From NCBI GenBank assembly GCA_963662175.1, contig OY759215.1:31126066-31190065 (forward strand): 64,000 bases of DNA, read 5' to 3'. Shown here piece after piece: positions 1 through 15,000 of this stretch. This DNA comes from Aradus depressus (taxonomy: Eukaryota; Arthropoda; Insecta; Hemiptera; Aradidae). A program made the position numbers and the translations under genes. A model generated the notes under the pieces. It was given only the letters and a program-made list of their open reading frames with translations. It was not told where the DNA came from and did no database searches. How positions within the stretch are numbered: position 1 is the stretch's first letter; each line of letters opens with the position of its first letter.

Positions 1-3000
1 TCAGTTTAATGTCATTTTATTTCATTAACTTTCAATATTTAGAGGTAATTTGATGCTCTGTGGGTTAGGTCAAATACAATTGAATTAATAAAGAAAAAAA
101 CAAAATGTTTATTGGTATTTTGTTAGTTATTTGTTAGCTGATTGGATAATATAAGAATACATTTCTGCGATGTGTATCGATACAGTGGAAAGCTAATAAA
201 ATAAATTAAAAAAAAGAACTTGTTTAACTTTTATACTTTCTAATTCCACAAAAATGTATACATAAAGTTATGTCGGTTTCGGCTTACATCATCATCAGCA
301 CCAAGTTCAAAAGTGACATTTAAGTTTACTAGGTTGTCGTTTTTATACTATTCTCGGGTTACTTGAGATTTACCTAACACTGTTGTGACACCCTGACTCC
401 TGGGTGAGTTCCTGAGTTAGCGAGGGAGGGCTAAGTCCTACCTTAACATAACATTTATAAATAAATATTTGAGTTGTGAATAATCTAATAAAATGAAGAA
501 AATACAAAAATTAAATTTTCATATAACCTTTATCACATTCAAACTATTTACCAAGCCATCCAGAAAATATCTAACAGTAATTTATAAAAAAAAGTTTCTA
601 GGAGCATACATATTATTATTATACCTATATATATATATAGTATTAGGCAATACAAAAGTTAAACAAGAGTTCTTTGTTTTTATTTATTTTAGGATATGAT
701 TGAAATAATTGACTACATAACTCTATTTTGAATGCTATTGTGAAACAATATTCTGAAAAAAGTTTGATCGGGACACGCTAATGTTCAAGGTTGAAATCAC
801 GACCCTTTCCACAGTTGGCAAGCACGCTATCTCTATGACTGAAATATACCAAATAAAGTGAAAAAAATGTACATAATTTTATAATTCAACGACTTGAAAT
901 AATGGAAGAATGAGACTGGTGTACATACTTCAAACATGAATGTGTCCACTTCCTCTTGGATATCGGAAGAGGACAGCAGACCAGGGTTGGCAAGGTCCAG
1001 CTCTATCAAGCAATCCAAAAACGCCTTTTTTCTTTCTGAAATATTTTTCAAAATTGCTCAAGAAAAAATGTTATACATCTAAAATTGAAGAACAAATCTA
1101 TGAAGATGTGATTCACTACAAAACGTCCATCAAAATAATTTTAGCATTGTGGTTATAATACTTGTCTTCAGGAAAAAAAAAATATATCTGCCTGTACAGC
1201 ATTTTTATTATCTATCTATCTCTATCTCTGCAGCAATTTCTTTTTTACAGGCAATGTTTATTTACAAAAATATAAATAGATACAAGAAAAGTATTTTTAA
1301 ATTTTCAGATAACTTTTATCACATTCAAACTATTTACCAAAGGACAGTACTCCAATGCAATCCTGTCTCTTGGAATTAGTTCAATCCAAGGAATGAAAGT
1401 TTGATTGTTTTCATTTATTTATTTTGTTGCTTTCTCTGTAATTATTCTTAGAGGACCTTAGTCCCAGAATAAAGTTGTTTTACCATTTAATTTCAAAACT
1501 ACAATTTTCAAAAAACTATTAAACTGATTGAACAACAATAATCTAGTGTACATGCTTACCATATATTCCAACAGTTTCAGGAATTAGTACTTTATTTTTA
1601 TATTCATTTCTTCTCTCAGCAATGACCTATATGAAAATAAAACAAGTTATATTGGTGGAAGAAAAAATGAAAAAAAAAAATTGTCGGAGAATCACCGGCA
1701 ATGTACTTCTCCAGAACGAATTAATCAATTAACTTTTCGCTCCCCCTCCAAAACTAGTCGGCCATTTGCGCTAATATTAAACAGTTGACTTACATAGCTT
1801 CTTAATCCTGATACCAAATTTTGTGCCGATAAATTTATTACATCATTGATCCAATATCGCTGAAATTTGACATACATATATATATAAATATATATGTATG
1901 TCAAATATATATATGTAATTATAATCATAGCTGAAAAATAATCTGCCCATTCTCAGTACAACTGAAAGTATAACACATCGTATTTATTAGTTAATACGAG
2001 CTGAGGTGTACAATGTTGCCTAGCAAGTTCTAGTTGGGCTGCAGGGCGTGGAACTAGTTTCGTGTCTATAAACAACCTGCTCGACAATTATTTCTTTACC
2101 GGTTTCTTAATTCTGACAGTAAAACCTTTTTTTAAAAATGTTATTACACTCCCTAGGCCTGAAATAACTATAAATGGAGGAGAAAAAATTTAATAAAAGT
2201 GCATTTCTATTGAAAAATATTACCAGTTTTTATGAATTTGTTTTCATTTTTTGAATTTAGTGTAAACCCTGTTGATTTTATTTTACATTTTTTATGAGTA
2301 AATCTGACAAAGGAAAAAAAAAATCGTTTTAAACTTTGTTTTATTTTAAACAATGTAAAATTATTGCAAAAATAAAATATGCTTTACAAAAATGCACTTC
2401 AAAAAATTACAAAATGTACAAGAATTGTTTCTAAAATATTTTTTTTTTTAACACAAAAGAAACGTACGAGCTGACTGCTAAACATTTATATGAAACTTTT
2501 CTTTATCTTTCTGAGTAAATAACACGAATTTTCATTTAGTTTTTCGTATCTTCAATTCTTTTAGCGAAGATTCACAAGTGATTTGTCTGAGATGAAAGAC
2601 CAGGTTGGCTGTAATTGAAGTTTTGATCTCTGATGTTCTGAAAAATGCCCTCTTTTATGTTAGAAAGCGAAGGATGAATGTCTGGATCAGAGGTAGCGTC
2701 CTTGTCTACTGAGCTTAAGAGCAGCCCAAGTCCTTAGTTTTTTATCGGAGGGGGGGAGGTGGGGGGGGGGGGGGGGGGGGGGGGTAAAATAATCTTTAGC
2801 TCGCCTTCTATTGGATAGGACGTAAAGCGATAGTCCCAAGTCTGTATAATGTCAGCTACTCTTTAAAGACTCCTACTCTAGATGAGTAAATCTGGGTTGA
2901 TGAAGTTTAGAACTCCCATAGTAGAGTCGGGCTCATGTCCACCAGAGTGAGGAAAGAGCGCTCTGGTAGTAGGCGATAAGACTTGATAGTTACTAATTAA

Positions 3001-6000
3001 GTATCCGAATCTTCAGCACTATCCGACGACAGCTGTTCAACTTCAAGGTTGTCTTCTTCCTTCACATCCGAAGAATACATAGAAAATTCTTCATCAGAAG
3101 AGACCGCTTGAAGTTCAGCAACTATAATTTTCTTATTTTATTGGCATCTATTTTTTTTTAACCTAAAGAATAAGAAAAAATATATACTCCGAAATTTCCT
3201 CGCACTTATCTACCCTTAAGTAACAACCTACTTCTCTGAGCCCTACATCGGAAGGCGCATGACGGAACATCATCTCTAGTCAGTAAGATAGCGGCAATTC
3301 GCCAACGGCAGCTTGTCCAATCCGAATTCCTGTGCACTGCACTCCAAGGCCAACTGAGTTCGGAAGCATGGGGAGCCGTTGCCGCGTACACTTTGAGAAA
3401 AAGAAGGAGCGTGAAAAACCACGCGCTTAAGTCTTTAATTATATATAATTTTTATGAAAATCGAAAATAAGACTGTTGTTATTCCAGCTGATGTGACTTT
3501 GACTAGCTCAATTACTTGTTTTATTCATCATCCTTCATTATGTGATCATAAAATTCCGTTATGGATTCCAAAAGTCTGCTTTTATATTCACTATTCTCTT
3601 CGAGTAATTTCAGTACGGTAATATGTCTATTGGGACCATTAAATGTCTGATATTCTATTTCATTCGACATTATTCTTTTGAAATTTTCTCGTGGCAGTAG
3701 CATAAAAACCATGTAGATCGGCATCATTGCTAATATACGAGTTTTTATGTCCGCCATCATATTGTCATAGGTCTCTCGTGGTAATACACTATTTATGTTT
3801 ATTCCATTTGACATTAATTGTTTTGATAAAAGGTTGTAATATAAATTTATCAGATAGGTAACATTTTTTTTTCTAAAATTTAAGGATGTTGTTGTATGTA
3901 TAAAAAATATTGGATCGACTGCTAGCACTGAATAGTGGTAAAATTGAAAATCAACAATACAGGCTTTGGTGGGTTGGCCATCTGTGTTGTACTGGTACAT
4001 TATGTTGTTCCCCCATAAATCAAAATGTGTAAATACATTTGGATATACTTTTGAAGGATTATAAATGGATGATATGGACTTCATGATTTCCCGTCCTTTC
4101 TTAATGATATTTTCTGAATATTTACAAATTAGAAATGTTTTCAAGATAAAATCAACTGTTGTGATCCCAGCATCCCACCAGTCGATCTGTGAAGTGCTGG
4201 CCCCTCTGGTTGGTAACAGCTCCGGGTAGATGTCATTCAGTCTCTTCCCATATTTGACCTCAACTGCTAAAGATGCGCTGTGTATTTTTGCAAGTGACTC
4301 TAAACCCACACAACAATGTTTTAGGTCCCATGGTTGCTCCGTAGATCTCATTTTGAAACCTTGACATAATAAATCTTCAAGAACAATCAACTTATCCGCT
4401 TTTACATGGAAACATTTTGGAAATGGGCTACCATCAATATAATTTTTAAATTCCCTCAAAATGACAGTATAACAGTTGGCCTCTTTTTGGAAGGATCCTG
4501 TATCGATGGTACCTTGTCTGTGATAGTCTGATGAAGGAAGACTTTTTAAAAAAACATTCAAGGTGGCTTCGTCTCCGTTGTTGGTTCTGTACGTTATACT
4601 GAGTCGATTTTGATCACTCAAAAATCCAACTTGAACCTCTGTTGATGGCAAACTTTGAACTGACAAAACCTCAAAGTAGTTTTGTTCATAACTTTTTAAT
4701 ATTAAATGTATGTCTTCCAACGTAACATCTCTAATTGTTTCTAAACAGTTCATGTCTAATTAAGTACTCAAATGGAAAAACAAAGTAAAAACAAACATTT
4801 AAAAAAACGCACACTTACTACTGAGAACAAAACGTTGATTACCACTGCTGTAGGCTGAGAACATTTATCATCAAAATAATCTTGTTAGTTTTTAAGAATC
4901 AACAATTGTGCAATTTTATATATTGCACGACGACGTTTTTATAATTTATAAATGTGTCTGGTATTTGTTTAATTAGTAAATTATCGCTATGTACACGAAG
5001 AACTGAGTTATCTCAAAATTTTAAGAGGGTCAGAGATATATATTCCACTTTTAGCGTTCTCAAGGTCGTTCACCAAAATCCCAATACACGCTCCAATGAG
5101 CTTGACCTGGATCAACATGAGCTAAAAATCGGCAAATCAATAGACACTACATACTCATGGCTGGCCATAAACAGGAACCAAAATAATAGTTATCTTCTTT
5201 CTTTATGGCCATGACTGGTTGTTCAATAAAATTAAATTTAAAAAAATGATATTCCTTGGGGATTGTTTTCCAGATTATGCCCAAACAAAAATTTATGAAC
5301 TAGAGCACTTTAAAAAAAAAAATATTTATTTCCCCCAGTATATCTTATAGACCTTTGAGAGGATTTCGATTCTGTAAAACCACGACAAAAATGATGAAAA
5401 TATGTGCTTTGTAATACTGTATTACCTGTTATTTCTTTATGACTAAGAACGGTTGTTCAATCAAATAAATAAAATTAACGACCTATTTTTTTTTGTCTTC
5501 AGTTTATCTTATAGATCTTTGAAAATATATCAATTTTGTAAAACCCACAGAAAAAAGTTGATGGAATTTGTAATTTTTTTTTTTCAAAGAGGGGTGGTAA
5601 AACTATGTTTTTGAGAGTCTCCTTCTACCAAATTATCAATAAAATTTTCAAAACAAAAAAGTTATGATGTGAAGATGTGATTATAAAGAGCTGATGGAAG
5701 CCGGTGGCTGCAGGAATAACAGGAAGGTTGGGGATCTGATGGAATCCTAGGCTCTGTCAACTGAGGAGGCTAGCAGAAGTGGATCCTTCTTGCTCTCCAC
5801 GTACACACTATGTATGTTTTGGTATAGAAAACACTGTGTCTTCAACTCTTCTAATTTTATATTGTATTATAAAAGAAAATTTACATGTTTAAAGTAATTA
5901 GTAATTCCCCTCCCCCGAAGTTAAGGTGACTTCTAATTCACCCCTGATGTTACCGAAGTGGCTACTCCCTGAACTTCTAAAATAGTTATGTACGTAAGTT

Positions 6001-9000
6001 AAAAATAAGTCAATTCCAGCCTCAGCCAGAGATGCCATCAAAAAGCAACAAGTTCAATGCAAGACAAGTTGATATTTACCTTTTGTGTGAAAGAGTGAAG
6101 TATGCGAAGTTTCTTGTAGAACTCTCTGCCGGAGGGTAATAGCTTGAAGAACCATTCAGGATGAAGCCACACATAGACGATTTTGTTCATCATCGTTCGT
6201 GTAACACTGAGGAAAACAAAAAGATAAATACGATATAAATTTATCTATGTATTAATATTAATAATTTTGTACTCATATATTTTTAAGTATTTATTAATTA
6301 ACTTTTTATTTATTTTATTTTTTTTAATAGTATTGTTATTACTAATCATATACGTGTCAGACTCAAATAGTTATAAATCTAATTTATAAGCCTATCTTAA
6401 TGTACATTCTTACGACATTACCATGTATTGGTTTAACGGAAATAAAATTATAATTATTATTATACGGATTCCACATCTCCTTTTTCACAAATTAACCAAT
6501 ATTTGTATCGATAGTATTTACTATTTTGGTTTAAGTATAAGCTAACGAGCTGAAGTTGTCAAATGAAATATCTAGAGAAATTGAAGTCACATCAACCGTT
6601 TTGCAGGCTCTTCTTAATCTATAATGAAGATTTAGCAACCATTATCTTGCACCTGCAACTTTTTTTATGATGACTGTAACTACTATACGAAGATAAGATC
6701 TCTGGAGGATTGCGCTAGACTTCAGAACATGTCAAGTAAATTGTGATGTCCTAAATGTAGAGAAATCTTCCATTCTAACATTTATAAAAAAACGAAGTGG
6801 TTAACGACTTAGTAATAATGGAGTTAGTTACTAGTAATAATGGAGTTAGTTACTAACTAGTAATAATGGAGTTAGTTACTAACTTAGTAATAATGGATTC
6901 TGGATTGCATCTCAAGGAACATGTGGAAGATCTGTATAAGCGAAGAGCACCCTGGCGGCACTTTAGTAGTGGCTGGAGGCTACAACTCAATTGTGAGGCC
7001 TCAGCTGGAATACACATATAACAAATGGAATCCATACATAGCCCATGACAGGAGAAGATCCTCTGTTTTCTAAGTTTCGGGAAATTTTTTTTGTGTGAAG
7101 AACAATTTTTTCTCTATCCTCACCGACGACAATTGATTACTTTCTAAAAATGTTTTATTTTAACGTTTTCATTCAAAATTCATACTATTGCATTCAAAAA
7201 TGTTGTTTTCTTATAGTGGGAACTGGTATGCTCCTAAATTGTTCTGTCATCTTTCCGTTGTTCTTTTATTAACCATTAATATGTGTATTATATTAATTTT
7301 TGTATATATCAACTGTAATTCATATTTAGTAAGAAATAATCTTTGCCATTTATTCAATCATCTGATCCGCTTTGAGGACCCTTCCTTCAAATATTGGTTG
7401 GCTTCGTGAACTCGACATGTAATGGACAAACCCAACTAAACACATATGAAAAATAAGTACAGAAAAACCCCTCTTTACGGACACCTCTCCTTACGGACAA
7501 TTCGCAATGTCCTGGGTTAAGTATACGAAAACAATGTATATTTACCCCCTTCGCAACGGTCACCCCTCTAACGGACGCGGAGATCCAATTTTTCGTCATT
7601 AAGAGATAAATTTACCTCGCTTTTTATTATTTGTAGAATTCGCTGTTTGTGAAACAGGCATACATACCTACTGTTTGGTTTATTAACTTAAAATTCATAA
7701 TAACTATTATTATGTTTTATCTTATTATCTATTGTTTTTTTATTTTTGGCCTTATGTACGATGCGTATTAGCCATGTCTCTTATAAATGTGTTATCTAGT
7801 TTGTTTACAACATCCATGGCCCCGGGAGGGAGCTCCATCTACGAAATAAAACTCGCTCCCAGACGGGATTCGAACCCGCAATCCATGGTGAGACCATACG
7901 ACCAAAGCCTTACGCCCTAGCCCGCACGGCCACCATGGCCTTCAATTACATATTGTTCGTTACCTACATATATATGTAGTATTATACATAAAAACAAATT
8001 AAACGTTTTGTATATGTACCCACATACATAATATGTATGCGGGTACATAGGTTGCAGGGTTTTACCGTTGCAGAGGTTTTACTGTACTATAACTTCTATT
8101 TATTTCTATTAAAAAATAATAATGTTAAGAAATATATAAAAGGTTACCTCTTGATTGCTCTGAGATATTCCTCCGCCTCATTGTCCAAGCAGTTGAGCGG
8201 AACACCCATCGCTGTCTCTGCAATTTTATAAAATATCATTAGATCTTCTTTTGCAAATATAATTATGATTTCTGGGGAAGTAAGAATTGAGTGAAAAATT
8301 ATATCTTATTTTTCCTTCCTCCTTCTATTATTGGTTAAAAATGTATTAAGCATTTAGGTATCTTAGGGCACCGATAGCACATATTACCGTGTTCATATAC
8401 AGAAGTTTTATTTCATTTTTGGAATCTAGAGGTCGGAAAACATGAAATTCCGTTGAAAACTTCACCTCGAATTTCTGACCGATTACATAACTTCCCCTAT
8501 ACTTCGTATAGCTGGGGAAGTAAAATGAGAATATAATTTTTCCTTTCAGCTATAACGAATCGACCAGTATGAAACTCTCTACAAAACTTGTGTCTTCTCA
8601 CATGATTTTTTTTTTTCCTTGGGTGCTCCTTGTTGGTGGACAACATCACCCTGTCGTGCGTCAAGAAAGATCAGGATCAAAGAAGGTCAGGTTTATAGAC
8701 TTTATGATAATCAATACGAGGCTGTGGCGGGCTGGGGGCAGCCACCAGTCGACCAATCTGCAATCATCGGTGGATGTACTCAGCCCATCTTATACTGTTT
8801 TTTTCTTATTCCGCCAAGAACCGACGAATAGGCTGAACACTGGGTAGCCGGTCTCCGTCACCAGCTGCCGCAGATCTAGTCCCAGGTATGATCCGGTCCC
8901 GCGAATCAACTCCACCCCGGTCACACAACGGGCATTCAAGACTACATGTTCAGCAGTCTCAATGCCACCATACGAACAATTCTGTCTCACATGAACCAAC

Positions 9001-12000
9001 GTGCGAAAACTGCAGCTCTAAAGCGCTTTTGGATTTGGAAATATTGAAAATCATAATTAGGTTCTACCAAGGTACCATCCTAAGAGCCAAATAAAATAAA
9101 GTTATAATGAAAAAAAAAAGTTTACCACAAATGACATCCAAAGTGTAGGCACCAACATGATCCTCTAGAATCACCGGCCGCCTCCCCTCGGCTAGCAGGT
9201 TCCTGACCAGCTTGACAGAGTGTTTATGGAGGATCGGCAAGCTGTTCTCCAGGATCTTGTAGTGGAACGCTGGAGTCAGTAGCTTTCTCCGTTGTTTCCA
9301 TTTTTCACCTAGATTATAATAGTAAGTCAACATTGGCTTACAAGAATACAGCCTAATGTGCACAATGTACTACACATTAAACAGCAGGCATATTAATAGT
9401 GGCAATACGAGAAAAACAGAAACTGCTGGGAGAAGTATACGAGTATGTTAGCGCCATTTCATACCAACTCAATGGCTCATCCTACACGAACATTGCCACA
9501 AAGAAACTACACTAAGTAAATATTTTCAAGTTTTAATCTATTTTTGTTTTTATTTAACAAATGTTTCGTGTTTACTTCATCTATTTCAGAAATTATTTTC
9601 CAGCCATGGTTGGGTGGACCCGGGTCGGTACAGTGGGCTTGCCTCTCTTCCTCTGCCAGTCCAGAGGTAGGCTATTGGTAGGACCTGCCGACAGCTAGTC
9701 TTCTTCTCACTCTACGCTAAATCCTTTATAAAATAAAGTAATTGAAAGTGAAGACGAGAGTTTGACCGGTTTTGCTTTGTTATCAACTATATTTTAAATT
9801 AAATTTTATTCTGGGACCGACGTCCCCTAAGAATAAACACATACATAGTCAAAGAGAAAAGGAAACAACGAAATAAAACAACTAAATTAGTACTACAGTG
9901 GAGAAAAACTCGACAATAATAATATAGATAAATACAAAATTAGAGTGAACAGCATAATTATGAAGGAATAAACAAAAATAAATTTATCTATATAAATAAG
10001 AGAATGTGTATAATAAAGAATCTATAAAATGTGAAGAAATAAAAAAATTAATAAAAATCGACAGAGCATACATTAATGGTTGCCTATAAAAGGAAGGATG
10101 CCCCTGACAAGGTTTGAAATAAAATGAATTTAACTAAAAAAAAAACAGAAATAAAAGAGAAAAAATAAAGTATGTGAGAAATAAAAATATTTAAAATGAA
10201 ATGAAATGAAAATAAATTTTATTGAAATGAAAATAAATTTTATTCTGGGACTGAGGTCCCCTAAGAATAAATACATGACAGTCACTGGACAGAGTAACAA
10301 ATAAAATGAAATATCAGTGATGGGATAAAGGTGCTACAGTGGATAAAACCAAGAGCAAAATAAATAAAACTAAGTAAAAAAAATCATTAAATAAAAATTA
10401 AATAAATAATTATGATAAAATTAAAAAATAAATAATAAATAAGTAAACTTAAAAAATAATAGTAAAAAATGAGTTAAATTACAGATTCATTAAGAAGACA
10501 TCAAGATAGGATAAATATGTCTATAAATATGTAGAAGATAAAATAAAATAAAAAGAAAAAACAGTATGTATATAAAAAACAAGATTATGGAGGAGGGAAT
10601 CTAGCCCAGGCTTGCTATAAGATTAATTTAAGAAAAACAGATGAAAAAAATAAATAAAAAAATAAAATAAGAGGATGAAGATGAAAAGATAAATAAAATA
10701 AATAAGCAAAGACAAAGAAAAAAATATGGACAAAATATGTATAATATTTATACTTTAATAACAGTTAGTTAGATATTAATCGTAATAGCGACTCACCATT
10801 ACTTACAATTAGACCTTCCCGAAGCCAGGGTTTACTGTATTCATAGTCAACTCCTTTGGTTATATAATTCATGCTTGATAAAACTACCTGAAATATTGTT
10901 AGTTTCGTTAACATTTTTTGTACAGAGAATCAGATAATAATAATTAGTTTTAATCGAATAAATCGTCTATCATCTGTCAAATGATTCGAGAGTCTCCAGA
11001 ACGGCACCCTGGCGACTGCCAATCAATTGTGAGGAATTCATCGTTAACTTACATTTAAAAAATAAATAATAATGAAAATTGTGAAAAACACGTGGTTGGG
11101 TAGACTTTAATTTTCTCATACTTACATCGAATTGTTTTATATCCTTAGAAGAAATTTAAGTGTAAAAAACTTTTGGAAAGAGATATTACTTTCAACATCA
11201 ATTCATATTGGCCACTACTCTAGTGTACCCTCTATACGTTTTACAATAAAATAGCTAATAAATGATAAAACAACAATTCTACCTACCTCAATGTCATTTG
11301 GGTTCCTTGAGTAGACATATACTGTATTAAAAACTCTATATTTCACTATCCGAGGAAATTCAAGTGCAAAGGACTCCATGAACGGCAGAAGCTCTGAAAT
11401 GTAGAAACAGAACATTTACTTCTATAGAAATAAAGAAAAAACGTATGTGGTAGCAATGGTAGCAACACCGAAAATACTACCATATTATATATATTTTGTG
11501 AAAGACAATATCTTTTAAAAAAGACGTTTTTTCTTTACTTTTTATTAAGTGTTTCACGATATCTCTGCAAGAAATGTGAAGCATCATTTACTTCAAAAGA
11601 AGTGAAGTTACGATTGAGTATTATAGTTCTCTATAGTAAACAAGAACAAGTTTTTCTGAAAAAATATCTTAATACTAAAATATATAAAATAATAGAGCTT
11701 GCTTTCTGCTATGGCTTCTATTTCTAGCGTTCATAACATAGTTACATTTTTGCGATATTAGGTCACAAGCAAACAGAAAAATAAAGAATGGATTTTATTA
11801 ACAAGATGGCAAGTTTTGGGGCCTCAATTTTTATTAAGGCCAAACTAATGTTAAAATTGTTTTTAAAAAAAGGCTGATTTATTTATTCCGTGACAAAATC
11901 GCTTAGCCAATTGTACCTATATTACTCGTATTGAGAGCACTCTAGGGGACCTAGCAAAAAATATAAATGGATAGATAAGTTCATTATTTATTTTGTTACT

Positions 12001-15000
12001 TTCTTAGTGTAAAGAAAAAAATAGTGAACAATTTTTTTTTTTAAATCTTACAAATTTTATTATTCAATCAACTCTTTAGACAAATTTGAATATTTGAAGA
12101 TCCTGAGTCGTAGGAGCACACGAACTATATTTTGTATCATCTCATTAAATATATTCTTTCATGAATTAATATTGCAGCTCACCCGGTTATTATACAAAAT
12201 ATGAAATGACCATAATTGTCAAGTGACAGAATGTTGGAAAACTTATGGGATGAGTTAAAAAAGTTTATCTTTTAATAACATTCCGTTTTTTCTGTCTTTG
12301 ACTACTGTTCGTTCTTCAACTACGAGGACATAACCCCTACTACCCCTCTCTCCAGTGAAAATGAACCCAATTTCATTGTGGGATTCTAAATGTTGCCTAA
12401 CCAGGTATAACTAGGATTGGAGTCATTAACTATGGAAGCCATCTGAAAAGCTTCCAAACAAAAGTTGTTTAATTCAACTTCATATTTTATCTGTTGTTTC
12501 TTTTCATTAAATCAAAAATATTATCCGAAGTAAAATCTCAGTTTTCGTCAGATTTTAGCCACCAAATTTTTCCTTATACTAAGATATAAGAAAGTTAATG
12601 TAATCAGCGTTTTTTGTTAATTTTTTACTTATAGTTTTCCTTATGTCCCCTAGATTACTCTCAATACAAGTAACATAAACTTGGCTATTATAGATTGTGC
12701 GAAGTCAGTGAATTAACATATTTTCACATCAGCATTGCTAAATGATCGTGTTGCCTTCCCCATTGAATTTAATAAATTTTTCAATTTGTATTTTGATGTT
12801 ACTTAGATCCTTACTTTTAATGTAATTAATTTTTTTATTTCAAGATACTCGTGATTCTAAATTAGATATTATTATAAAGCATATTATAGTAATATTTTAA
12901 TGCAGCTATATAGTTGTTATTGTGAATCATGCCCGGGCTTTAAGTACGAGGTCATATATCACCTACTACCAGAACGCTCTTTCGTCACTCATGATGGACA
13001 TGAGCCCGACTCTACAGTGGGAGTCCTAAATGTTGCCTACACATTTTTATTCACCTAGGGAGGGGGTCTCCAAAGGATGGCATGCTAAAGTTGTTGCTAC
13101 CTCCCAGATAGAAAACCTAAGCCCTCTCAGCTATATGTATGTCTCCCAATTTTTCATTTTTTATTTATTGACTCCTGAATATATTTTTTTTATTGGGCAT
13201 ATTTACAATCCTTAAGTAAATTTGATGACAACGATAATGGAATATAGTAAAATAATAAATATATAAATAAAATATACACAATGATAAGTAAATATGTACA
13301 AGAAAAATAAAAATATCAATAAAATTGTGTACAAAATAATAAGTCATACATGTATACAAATAATAAAATATTTACAATGTTGCAAATATTTAGGTCGAGT
13401 GGCGAATTTATATATTGGAGATGGGGGTCTCTCGAAATGTTTATCTTAGGTGTTAAGTCGACTTGGAATAAATTGAAAGGTACACATATAGTAATGCTGC
13501 ATAAAAAGATGACTATATATTAACTGAAAATCTTTTCACTATCGAAATAAAGCATATTGTAAGTTTCCTGAACATTGCCATTTTAACTAATGTCATTTAC
13601 TGGTACAAAAGAGTGCTAATCTATAGCAACAGTGATAATGCTTTGGGTTAATTTGATATTTTTGAATTATCTTATGCTTTTTGGTTCCTATTACGATTAA
13701 TCTTGACGAGTCAGCAGCCAAAAAAAAAAAATATATATATATATATATATATTTTATTTAAATAGTTCATATTCTATAACTAATTGACATATATGATTAC
13801 TTAGACTCAGTTGTGCCTGACATACATATTACTCATACAGAATTTCAGAACCTGCGGCCTAAAATGATCTTTTTTAAATATTTACACCTACTTTCCAGTT
13901 ATACATTAGCCCTTCTATTTTTCTACACAGTTTTCCTATAATTTACAAGTAAGTCAAGGAAGGAACGTTTCTTCTGCGTCCATACAAATGCTGATGGTAG
14001 GACTGGATCGAAAGGCAAGTAGCAATTCTGTCTTTATTTCAAGACAACTTATACATCAAAGTAACATCAAACATTTCGAGAGACACCTCCCATCCTTAAT
14101 ATCTAAATTCGCCAAACTACTATTTTGTACATATTCTTCACGATTTTATAGACATTTTTAATTTTCTTGTACATATTTACTTATAATTGTATATTGTAGC
14201 ATGTCTACCCTATAGATAATGCTCAGAACTGGCGATGTCTATGAGAGGATCGCGATCGCTAGGAGCAAAGTATGGGTTGTGTGGTGTTGAATAAACGAGA
14301 ATTGCATTTGGAAGAGAATGCTCGGAACCAATGATGCCTGCGAGAGAATCGCGATCGCTGGGAGCGAAAATAAAGAATAATAGAGACACAATGGAAAGGA
14401 AGCCAAGATAATTGTCTACATCCGGTGTATAAGGAATAAGCAGTAAAGGTTTTTTTTCTTACTCCAGGTTTTCACACAACTAGAGGCAGATGTTAATTGG
14501 TAACATGCGATTGGCTGGAAATAAAATGGGCGGAGTCCGACGACCAATCAAGTCTCGAGAATCGTCCCCTACCACGGTCAGATATCGGAAGCCACTCCCC
14601 GTTTTACTCATTCTTCGTTCATGTCTTGGGTGATCACCACGTATCTTTTCTATAAGTAATATCAGTTAGAATATGTGAAATTAACTTTCTTTGCTCATGT
14701 CTTGGTGGATCACCACGTATCTTTTCTATAAGTAAAGTTTAGTTTGAATATGTGAAATTACTAACAGTCTTCGTTCATGTCTTGGGTGATCACCACGTAT
14801 CTTTTCTATAAGTAATATCAGTTTGAATATGTGAATTAGTCGTAGAGACACACTTTGATTTTGGACGGTGCAAAGTCAGTGGGGGTGTAACTTCTGGTGT
14901 GCCCTCGAAACTACGCAGATCTTCAGGGACTATGTGAATAGACGATTTCTACGGGAAGTCCAGAAAGGGTGATCACGCCGTCATTCGCCATGGATATCGT

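Noticed and set aside
1..928. Search for the CYP4 I-helix and heme exons at the left edge
   Set aside because: No GHDTT, ExxR or FxxGxRxCxG segment found on the minus strand, so the remaining exons lie outside the window.
3206..3391. 61-codon minus frame with GC-rich composition
   Set aside because: No motif in any frame; perhaps an old transposon relic but nothing supports a gene.
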